Shown here: positions 34,801 through 43,187 of the stretch, piece after piece
Numbering within the stretch: the first letter of the stretch is position 1
How the letters are laid out: each line of letters opens with the position of its first letter
Source: Zygnema cylindricum
Taxonomy: Eukaryota > Streptophyta > Zygnematophyceae > Zygnematales > Zygnemataceae
Direction: 5' to 3'
NCBI GenBank assembly: GCA_037447655.1
Contig: JBBHKE010000672.1
Coordinates: 137,001-201,000, forward strand
Length of the DNA stretch: 64,000 nucleotides
Translations under genes and position numbers: made by a program
The notes under the pieces: model-generated
The model's database searches: none
The model's input: only the letters and a program-made list of their open reading frames with translations
What the model was told of the DNA's origin: nothing

Positions 34801-36213
34801 AGTGCTAGTGAAAAAACCCTTATCATCTAATACTGATGTAGAGATAAGATTTTTGTTCAGCTCCGGAATAAACAATACATCGGAGAATGTTAATATGGAT
34901 GTCTTTCCTTCTACTAACACTTTAAGATCTACCGATCCTACAAGAGTAGTGGTGACTATCCTCCCATCCCCGTACTTTATCTCTACGGTGGGAATCTTTC
35001 TTATCTTAGTGAACAGGTGTCTATCCTTACACATGTGCATTGAGGCACCTGAATCTATAATCCAGCCTGCTTCACCTTTCACTCCACCGTAAGCACATTT
35101 CTGCCTTCGTGGAATTTCAACCTCAGTTTTCGCCTCCAACTCCTCATCCAAAAGGAGCTCATCGTCCTCGTCCTCGGATTCCGCCTCAAGTACCTGTGTG
35201 ACAAGGGCCTTTTTCTTTCCTCTCGGGGTACCACCGGTCTGCCCCTCCTTTAACCGAAGCTCGGTTAGCTTGGTGCACTCTGCCATATAGTGCCCAGGTT
35301 TCTTACAAAAATGACATAAACCTTTGGGAGCCCTTGGTTCGAACTCGCCAACCTGTTTTTCCCGCTCCCTACCCCCATAGTTTCTGACTGGTTTCCGGGA
35401 ATCCTTGTTCCTCCAATCGGTCGCTGTTGCCAAGGCTTGGCCACTCTTTCCTCCCCTTCGGATCTCAATCGTATTCTCTCGAACGAGAATCATCCCTACC
35501 ACTGAGTTCCATATCCACCTTGAGTCCGGCAAGTCCTGCACACGGTTGACTATGTTCTCGAACTCATCAGGTAACTTCATTAGTAAACAGTTAACTTTTT
35601 CTTTTTCACTAAAAACTTTACCCGCACTCTCTAGCTCCATGAAGAGTGTAGCAAGCTCATTGCAAAAATCCAACATATTTCCCACTTTGTATACATACTC
35701 CTTAACTTTCTGATCAGCCAACTGTTGTTGCTGAATCGTACCACTTCGGTACATTTCTATGAGAGCCATCCAAAGATCGGATGCCCTCTCTACCTGCAAA
35801 TGAGGACATGCAAGTCCTTGAGTGAGATGGCGTAGGATGAAGTGTTTTGCCGCCATATTGTTGAAGTCCCAGGTTTCAGTATCATTCTCCTCGTTCCTCG
35901 GAATAGGTGACATGAATGCTAAAGCAGTTGCTATTGGTGTGGTCGCCTCCTTCTCCTTTCCTTTGTCCACCACCTCTCCTTCCTTTGTTTCCTCCGTTGA
36001 AGGTGAATCCTCTTTCCTGGTGAATCTGCTTCCTTTAAACCCTGGAGGAATTCCAAGACTTGATGGACGCCCCAATCGTCCACTCACTATCCCCCAAAAC
36101 CTTTTTTCGCATAGAGCTCCTATCATCATACTTTCCCAGTATATGAAGCCAGTTCCATTAAAGATTGGTACCCTAGAGGGTGGGCCCATAACCTGAAACT
36201 CTGAGACCTCCAT
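31855..36213 (-). CDS. Copia gag-pol polyprotein, intact (1452 aa)
   Basis: A single ORF. Gag is residues 1-330, with a zinc knuckle at 300-313 (CHFCKKPGHYMAEC). The protease has D387-S-G. The pre-integrase zinc motif is H519, H524, C553, C556. The integrase triad is D584, D647, E683, with exactly 35 residues between the last two. Reverse transcriptase spans about 950-1190 with YVDD at 1122-1125. RNase H has D1302, E1342 or E1344, and D1378. No frameshift separates gag from pol. The ATG (36211-36213) is inside the 5' LTR, 20 nt from its end, and codons 7-12 overlap the primer-binding site. The stop lies 13 bp before the 3' LTR. Every catalytic residue is present, so the polyprotein is probably functional. 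Confidence 0.95.
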   Translation of the reverse strand: MEVSEFQVMGPPSRVPIFNGTGFIYWESMMIGALCEKRFWGIVSGRLGRPSSLGIPPGFKGSRFTRKEDSPSTEETKEGEVVDKGKEKEATTPIATALAFMSPIPRNEENDTETWDFNNMAAKHFILRHLTQGLACPHLQVERASDLWMALIEMYRSGTIQQQQLADQKVKEYVYKVGNMLDFCNELATLFMELESAGKVFSEKEKVNCLLMKLPDEFENIVNRVQDLPDSRWIWNSVVGMILVRENTIEIRRGGKSGQALATATDWRNKDSRKPVRNYGGREREKQVGEFEPRAPKGLCHFCKKPGHYMAECTKLTELRLKEGQTGGTPRGKKKALVTQVLEAESEDEDDELLLDEELEAKTEVEIPRRQKCAYGGVKGEAGWIIDSGASMHMCKDRHLFTKIRKIPTVEIKYGDGRIVTTTLVGSVDLKVLVEGKTSILTFSDVLFIPELNKNLISTSVLDDKGFFTSTREGVFTASFEEDVYFIAEKGSHGMFRLILSNETKKLYYAGVHDIMMWHKRLGHVNLDKLRKMKKMGVVEGIQFSESDDISDCSGCAQGKAHRLPFPKTATYKGEKLLDLVHTDIWGPARVPSPGGKRLMMTITDDWSRYSRVYFLKNKSEAEDCFRQYKAWSEKLHETPIKRVRSDNGGEYTSNQFEDFLREDGVQHQKTVPENPEQNGVAERLNRTLSDSARSMLSDKKIGKRFWAEAMNCANYLKNRVLTSAIKDQTPYERWTGRKPDLSHLKVFGSQVFSLDTDRSNWKLDPKGKPGYLLGYDEDVKGYRVYDLKREDIILVKHLVVMDEGKSVDPFKYTKSVKIRFESENFDEFELPNYPGFRDDDILAGTNQTEKDSAVETPVTTLLEAKDVVEIDSESRDRGEAEFVRKNPQEPSIPASDFEGGRRSSKRLQEKQVNNKVTKLSHQDEPQTYREAMTCPERNRWKTAINEEMASIMAADTWELVDCPPNRKPIGCKWVFKLKLNPDNTIERYKARLVAKGFTQKEGIDFEETFAPVVRFPSVRILLSLAAAEDMEVHQMDIKTALLHGELEEEIFMRQPEGFVEEGEESKVCHLIKSLYGLKQAPRQWNKKLDEFLTGLGYIRISSDHSIYVFEDEEDFIFIAIYVDDLLVLSKSMEKINKLKTDLKGRFEMKDMGEAKYILGIQVERDRKRKIIRLTQKEAIGNMLEKFQMDKANSCTTPMELKKGSEGSEEEGVIVLDEELSPEEQKFMQTIPYKQVVGSLIYFMNCTRPDLAAAVGVLSRSLNAPTKKDWEAAKRVLRYLVGTRDLWLHLGGENTDITTWSDASYGDAPMRRCTSGYVLYVGDGACCWSSKQQKVIAQSTMEAEYMASCSAVKELMWVKSLLGELGHLKSGVQKIFCDNQAAIAISAYPKHHFKAKHMDIRLSFVREKVENKIISLEYRPDSEMVADMMTKPVPSPKLIFCREKCGLKLKID
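36179..36193 (-). promoter_or_regulatory. Primer-binding site, half-tRNA-iMet type
   Basis: GGTTATGGGCCCACC on the element strand starts at the first base after the 5' LTR. All 15 bases are complementary to the anticodon arm of plant initiator tRNA-Met as I remember it (GGUGGGCCCAUAACC). They are not complementary to the tRNA 3' end used by most plant LTR elements. Confidence 0.75.
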
Positions 36214-37242
36214 AAGTCCTTAGAGTGGACAGCTTCCAAGAAGCCTCTAGGATAATCCTGACCCCTTTGTGTTTAAGCAAAAATAACTGCCACCCTGGCA
36301 GACAAAAACTCTGACCAACTTCACCCCTGTGAAGACAAGACTCCCCTGAGTCGATAGCAAAAAGAATCTCTGAATTTGCTCCCCTGAGCAGTAAGTTATG
36401 GAGGGTCAAAGTTGACCTTTTGTACAGAAGCTCTCTGGGAGAGGGGGTCCTATCTTCTAATTTTTCTAAGTCCTATCTCTCTCACAGACTCTATCTACTG
36501 ATGTACGGAACCAATCAGAATTGAGTTCCGTACGAAAAAGTACAGCTGCCGGTGTACTTTATGTACGGACACTGTACGACATGGCCAAAATGTCGACACA
36601 TGTCAAATCCGGATTCGGTGCCATAATCTCCGGAGTTTCCACAATCCAACGGAATTTTGCCACGCGTCATCCGATGTGGCGATGGCCACAAACCGCCGAA
36701 ATCTTCCTCCGCGATCTCGACGCTAATCCCGGCCGTCCGATTAAATTCGGCTTTAATCGTGGCCGTAATAAATACATGCGCGGTATTTGTTTCATTTACG
36801 AAACAAATGCGCGGTACTGATTTATGTCCGTACCGTAAGTCGTACATTACATATTACTGGATCTATGTATCCCGTAATTAATTCTAGTTAAATGGTTTAT
36901 TCTTTGTATACATAGTTAAATAATTATCAAACTATATGCTTGGTAACACTTCCGCTAGATGAAAAGGCTAAGGCTACCGGCTACTTCGTGTCTGCCGGCC
37001 GGCAGGTACAAGGATCAAATCCTGCCGCCGGCACATACATTTTAATTAAATATATAAACCCTAATATAAAATTCCCGTAAACCTCAGGATAGCCAAGGTA
37101 GCCATGGCTCTAGCTTCCTCTCCAATTTCTCAGTGACTGCGACAAGTTTGAGAGTTGGAGAGAGAAGTTAGAGATAGACTGCCTCGACTTCTATATTTCT
37201 TTTCAGACCTAGAAAATACTAATAAAACCATTAGTTTCTACA
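36194..37242 (-). repeat. 5' LTR of Copia element A
   Basis: 1049 bp. It includes the first 20 nt of the gag-pol ORF at its 3' end. The tRNA-like hairpin lies at about 37002-37028. Confidence 0.93.
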
Positions 37243-37247
37243 GAGAG

Positions 37248-38039
37248 GGTCCTATTTACCAATTTTTCTAAGTCCTATCTCTCTCACAAACTCTATCTTG
37301 TGATGTACGGAACCAATCATGTTACTGTACCGTACACAAAAGTACAGCTGCCGGTGTACTTTCTGTACGAATGCTATACGACATGGCCAAAATGTCGACA
37401 CGTGGTATATCCGGATTTGCTCACTTAATCCTCAGAGATGCCGCGATCCAATATCAATCAGCCACGTGTCATCCGATGTGGCGATGACCAAAAACCGTCG
37501 AAATCCTCTTCCACGATCTTTGCATTCATTCTAGCCGTCTGATTAAATGCAGATTTAATCGTAGCCGTAATAAATACATGTGCAGTATTCGTTTTGCAAT
37601 CGAAACAAATGCGCGGTACTAGTTTCTTGTCCGTACCCTAATCCGTACATTTACATAACCAAACCTATGTATCTTGTAAATAGTTCAGTTAAATGAATTT
37701 GTCAGCGTAGTAATTTTTAAGTATTTATCAAACACAATATACTCCAACACTATTCATAGACCAAATGGACTGGGTAACCGGCTACCGGCGGCTTGAGGGG
37801 CGGTAGGTACCAGGATTAAATCCTGTATCCGGCATCTTCACTTTTAGTAAATCTACTAACCTACTACCCGTATATCTCAGGATAGCATAGGCTGCCATGG
37901 CTCTAGCTTCATCTCCAACTTTCAGTGACTGCAACAAGTGTGGGAGTTAAAGTGAGAAGTTAGAGGCAGACCGCCTTGGCTTCTTTTCTGCATTTTATTT
38001 TAGACGTAGAAAATACTAAACGCGCCATCAATTTCTACA
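37248..38039 (-). repeat. 5' LTR of Copia element B, right part
   Basis: Continuation of the LTR broken at 30792. It carries the T-arm-like hairpin at 37810-37826 and ends in tttctaca. Confidence 0.88.
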
Positions 38040-39039
38040 AGGATTTCTAGAGAGACATGAGTAGTTTCTTGTAGATTGACCAAAAGGGGGATTGACGACC
38101 CAGGATTTGAACTTGGTATACATGGTCTGTCACAATAGGTGATAGCCGTTAGCATTATCCTATAGTCTCCAAACTCTGATAGAGTACATGGGGTTTGATA
38201 TATATTGAAACAGTTATTTTGTAGGACATTTCATTTAACTAAAGAAACGTACGGTGGAACATAGAACGTGTCGAATACTATTGTATCGCACAAAATAAAT
38301 GGCGCAAACATTTATTTCAACGACTTATTTTAAAAGGCGATCTGATCGGACGGCCGTGGTAAGCGATGGTGTCGCGAGAAGTACATTTTGGCGGTTTTCA
38401 GACATCGCCACTTTAGATGACACGTGGCAATATCTTACGGGTTTACAAAATCTCCGTAGCGCACGACAACAAATCCGGATTTTGATAGATTTAACTGTTT
38501 TGGCCATGTAGTACAAATACCATACATAAAGTAATCCGGCACTTCTACTTTTATGTACGCTACAGTCCTCTAATTGGTCCGTACCTTAGTACTATGGGGT
38601 TTAGAGAGGGGTTTAGGAATTAGATTATTTTGGTAGATAGATGCCTCTCTCCCAGAGAGCATCTCTATTAAAGTTTAACTTTGAGCAACCATATCTATCA
38701 ACTGAGTTGACAATTTTCAATGATTGTTTTTGCTGCGGACTCAAAAGAGTCGAAGCTACACAATGGTGTAGTCGATTAGAGATTTTCTTGCGAGGGTGGC
38801 TGAATTTTGAAGGGAAATTCAAAGTGGATGAATGTGTCCAAAACTCATATTCTAACTTTGCATTCTGTGGTGGAACTGAGCACAAAAAAAGTCTTATTTC
38901 ACAGGGGTAAATCGGTATTGGGGTTCTGATTGTCAAGGGGTCAATCAGTTTGGTTTGTATAAACTTCGAGTCGGCACTAACTAGATAAGCTTCTTTAGAT
39001 CTGCAAATTCTATAGGGGAATGGACCTCATAGAATTACA
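38040..39039 (+). repeat. 3' LTR of Copia element C, right part
   Basis: Resumes the LTR broken at 25184 and matches 22040-23026. It ends in aattaca. Confidence 0.85.
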
Positions 39040-39070
39040 AACATTAACGCTAATAGCGATTTGTGGTGTG
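39040..39070. mobile_element. Right terminus of the MITE-like element split by element C
   Basis: ttaacgctaatagcgatttg followed by tggtgtg matches the family terminus. Together with 21640-21897 it shows that element C landed in a MITE-like copy. Confidence 0.65.
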
Positions 39071-39760
39071 AAATACTCCCTTGGCGATAAATTTGTCGTA
39101 AAAGTTGACGGAACTTCCAAAAAAAATATATGGTAGGATTTTGTGTCGGACGATGGGGACTGCTCGCGTCCTAATTTGTTGAAAATAACGCCACGTGGCA
39201 CCCTCAAATTTGGACCTTCAAAAACCAGACAACCTCGACCAACACATTCTGTGGGATTTTATATGTATACGGTTGCGTACAAGTATGGTACAACTGAGAA
39301 GTACATTGTCGTTTTGAATACCATGTGGAGCTTTTGCGCAATTTTAAAGAAAACGACAAAATAGTATTAAAATGTCGGCGGGCGTTTTTGATTCGCTCCG
39401 ATCGAACACTCGATCTCCGGTAAGAATCGACACAAATTTTGAGCTGCGCAGTCAAAATGTTTCCTAGTCGTCGACAAAAGCCTTAAAACAAATTTTTTTT
39501 TTGGCTTATGGAGACGTGGCACAAAGGAAAAGAGGCACAAAAGGTGGAGGCATCATAGATGTGCCATTTGTACGGATTTAGATATTTTTACAAAATTTTG
39601 TTAATTTTTTCAGTTTTTGAATATTTCGTAAAATGCGTATTCTTTTTGTACGAATATACTGTATGGGCTAGATGTACGAAAGATTCAAAAAAATAGACGT
39701 GGCTTCATTTCCGCGCGCGCAAAGACCCAGAGAAACAAGCTAGAAAAGATGATTTTTCAG
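39071..39760. other. Non-coding, nothing recognised
   Basis: No gene or known element seen. The word cgcgcgcgcaaa (about 39713) also occurs near 21113 and 21240. Confidence 0.5.
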
Positions 39761-39950
39761 TCCACTATGTGTTGTTATATGACAACTAGTACAAGTGGAG
39801 CTGGACTGATGCTAGTCATAAGAATGCTCCAATGAGGAGGTGTCCATCTGGGTATGTGTTCTATAATGGGAACGGGACTTGTTGTTGGAGAAACAAGCTA
39901 GAAAATGTGATTTCTCAGTCTAGTATGTGTTGTTATATGACCACTAGTAT
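39725..39950 (+). pseudogene. Copia RNase H fragment (+) with local duplication
   Basis: Translates to a piece like the RNase H of the other elements (WTDASHKNAPMRRCPSGYV, then NGTCCWRNKLENVISQS). A segment of about 60 bp (gagaaacaagctagaaaa...tatgac) occurs both before (about 39731) and after (about 39886) it. Confidence 0.65.
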
Positions 39951-42335
39951 AGCTGGAGCTGCAGCAGTAGTTGTAGAAGTAGAGATGACTATAACAAAAG
40001 CTTAACGAGAATCTTATCAAATACCAGTTTTTCACTCACTAAAGAATCTGATTCACTTGTCTAATCTACACCAAATTCAGCATTCAACTAAATCACCATA
40101 GATACTGTCAACTCCCAAAATTAAAACACAATTGAACTAGTAAACCATAAGATATGGAATTTGTAAATTTCCAAAATAATGTATTTAAATTTCCATATTC
40201 CTATAACAGGATAGCAAAATTTCTCTAAGTCCTAAACTTTATAAACTGAGTGAGTATTTACTGCTCACTAGCAAATCAAATGCCAACACCTGGTTGTGTA
40301 GATCAAATCAGATGTTGACACGTGACACTGTAGTACTATACTATAAAATGACAAGGTACCTAAACTGTACGTCACTTTACACAAAGTAATTTTAAACCTG
40401 TATTTGCTACTAGTCGTAATCTTTATAGTGAAAAACAATTTAATAATGAGCTAAACTACAACAAAGTGTATTCACGTATTTACAAAATAAGAAGCCATAC
40501 AAATAATGTTATTGTCCCTTAGTCTTCGTCTGTCATAAAAGTTCAGGCAACTATAGTTCTGAAGTACGGAGCACATGAGTACGTACATGGTGCTTAGTCA
40601 ATTGTGGTCCCTGCTCGAATCGTGTGTGTCAACTTGATTCGTATCAACGATTCTTTATTGTTCCGTACATTTTTCCTAGATGTTTGCTTTCTACTCCGTC
40701 TGTCCTATTCACAGAGTTCGCTCGTTCGATGATTAACATGTGAAAGTTAGTGTCGGCGCCTTTCCAAAATATTTGCTCAATCCTCTAATGCCGACGTTTG
40801 TCCCTCTAGAAGTAGAATACACTCTATTGTCTTTTTGCTATTGCAACACTAACAAAGGTAGTTGGGATTGTAGGTGATGGCAATTGTTGCCAGGTTGTCA
40901 CACCTGATGACCTAGGGTCTAGTTTGCATGTATCATAATTCCAATGAAAGTGCTTTTACCCATAAGAGTTCTTTGAGGGCAAAATTTGCTACCATATATT
41001 CTTACTCTATTGCTGACAGAGTTGTGACCTTCTAAAGCTTGCTGCTCCAGTAGCATGTTCCATTTTCAATTTGCAAAACAAAGTTAGCTATCGATTTTTT
41101 CTAGGCATATCGCCATAGCTAGTATGGCTCAAAAATTGCAGTTTCACTCCGATTCCTTGCCAAGTATCTCAAAAACCTTTTTGCAGCTTCCCAGTCTTCC
41201 ATTTTCGGATTTTGCAGACTTCTACTTTTATCAAGCCTCGTACAATTCACATAAAAGATGAGGCTTCCAAAAACCTTCCTGTATGGTTTTGAGGCCACTA
41301 AATCCTACTCCGTTGACCCTAGATTCTCACTGACAATAATACCTGAATTTGAGTCACTTCTCCTAATTTTTGCCTGATCTCCATAAGAGTTACATTCCCT
41401 TTAACATCCTTCATTTCAAACTTTTCAAGCATATTTCATATAGCCTATTTTTTAGTCAACATAATCAGTTTTTTATTTTTATCTCTCTCTACTTATATCC
41501 CTAAGATATACTTGGCCTCACCGATGTCCTTCATCTCAAATCTAGATTTTAATGCTACTTTAATGCAATTTATTTCACTAATATTTTTGCTGATAAGTAA
41601 CACATCATCTACATATAGAACAATATAAAGTACTCAATCCTAACCTTGCAAAACTTGTAGAGAGTGATCTAAACTAATTCTTTTGAAAGCGAGTCTAGTT
41701 AAGAATTCATCCAATTTCAAGTTCCATTGTCTACGGGCTTGTTTCAGCCTATAGAAAGATTTCAACAATTTACACACTAACTTCTTTTTCCTTTTATCTT
41801 ATAAATTTCCAGTTGCTGCATATAGATAGTTTCCTCAAGATCTCCTTGCAAAAAATATATTTTGACATCCATTTGATTAACTTCTATATTTTCAATTGCA
41901 ACTAGACTAAACAAAATTTTGACAATTGGAAACCTTACCACAAAAGAGAAGGTCTCCTCAAAGTCAACCCTTTCTTTTTGATTGTACCCCTTGGCCACAA
42001 GTCTGGCCTTGTACCTTATATTTTCAATGGTACTGTCTGGATTTAACTTCACCTTGAGCACCCATTTGCTGCTGATGGCTGTTTTGTCCACAGGAAGATC
42101 TACCAACTCCCATGTTTGTGCCTCCGTTATGGATTTCATTTCGTCATTGGCTGCCTCAATCTTGTGGGTTCTTTTGAATGATGAAAATACTTCTCGTTTA
42201 GTCTGAGGTTTTCCAAAGACAGCAGAGTTGGCAAAGTGTGAACTTGCTTGTAGACAGCAACGAGATCTCTTTCTCCCCGGAAATTCTGAGGTTGAGATCG
42301 ACAAATATCTTCTGTTCATCTTCTGTTTTTTAACT
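39950..42335 (-). mobile_element. Copia element G1 (-), truncated
   Basis: An LTR of the H/G subfamily (about 39950-40860) is joined by a deletion to RNase H (about 40865-41300). Reverse transcriptase remnants follow at 41400-42319 (WVLKVKLNPD, RLVAKGYNQ). Everything 5' of reverse transcriptase is missing. The RNase H here preserves the uninterrupted version (gagggcaaaatttgctacc, about 40975-40993) of the site that holds the 1.33-kb insertion at 49530. Confidence 0.7.
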
Positions 42336-43187
42336 TGTTGAGTATGCTTCGCGAGTGGTTCAACATGCTACATGTATGGTACTTTAATTTCTCTGTCCTA
42401 AAATTTATGCACTTTGTGAGTATCTACTGCTCACTATCAAATCAGATACTAACTCTTGGCATTGTAGTACTGTACTATAAAATGACAAGGTACCTTAACC
42501 ATACGTCACTATACTCGAAGTAATTCCAAAAGACCTTTTTGCTACTAGCCCTAATCTCTATAGTGAAACATAATTTAATAATGCGCTTAACTGCAACAAA
42601 GTGTTTTCACGTATTTAGAGAATAGGAAGCCGTACAGATAATGTTATTGTTGCTTGGTCTTTATTGGTCATAGAAGTTTAGGCGATTGTGGTCCTAAAGT
42701 AAAAAGCACCTAAGGACGTATAGTGTCTTTAGTCACTTGTGGTCCCCGCTTGAATCGCATCATTCTACTCGATTCATATCAATGATTCAATATTGTATGG
42801 TACAGAACATTTTTCCTAGATGTCTGCTTTTGAATTCATCCGTGCCATTATCAGAGTCCGCTCGGTCGATAATTGACATTTGAAAGTTAATGTCGGCGCC
42901 TTTCCAAAATATTTGCTCAATCCTCCAATGCCGACTCTTGCCCCTCTAGAAGTAGAATACACTATGTTGTCCTTTTGCTATTGTAACATTAGTAAAAGTA
43001 AGTATTACAACTGACTTAGACCAAAATTATTCTAAGTCCTTAACCTCTCCTCACATCCCTCTTTATTGAGGACAAAGATTTTAAATCCAACACTCCCCTA
43101 GAGCTTTAGACTTAGATATTCACTTAGCCAAATAACATCTCTGCAGAATTGTAATTATGGTGCAGGTAGAGCTTTATTTAGCAAATT

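Larger units (their letters stand above)
30793..37242 (-). mobile_element. Copia element A (-), complete and probably young
   Basis: 6450 bp. LTRs 30793-31841 and 36194-37242 are both 1049 bp and differ at about a dozen positions by eye. The perfect 5-bp target duplication GAGAG lies at 30788-30792 and 37243-37247. Primer-binding site 36179-36193, one intact gag-pol ORF, and a polypurine tract at 31842-31854. It is inserted in the 5' LTR of element B, so it is the latest insertion of the stack. It is the one copy here that could be autonomous. Confidence 0.95.
25185..38039 (-). mobile_element. Copia element B (-), degraded, interrupted by element A
   Basis: 3' LTR 25185-26203, internal 26204-30545, 5' LTR 30546-30792 resuming at 37248-38039 after element A. 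The target duplication is aggct / aggat (four of five). The internal region is closely related to element A but carries many stops and shifts. It sits inside the 3' LTR of element C. Confidence 0.9.
21898..39039 (+). mobile_element. Copia element C (+), internally rearranged, interrupted by element B
   Basis: 5' LTR 21898-23026 (1129 bp, TGTTGAAATT...CA), internal region 23027-25040. The 3' LTR begins at 25041, breaks at 25184 where element B is inserted, and resumes at 38040-39039. The target duplication is aaaat / aacat (four of five). The orientation is opposite to A and B. Its LTR is a diverged relative of theirs in reverse complement. Confidence 0.85.

Noticed and set aside
32023-36196. 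Antisense open frames on the + strand across element A
   Set aside because: They are shadows of the gag-pol ORF and have no domains of their own.
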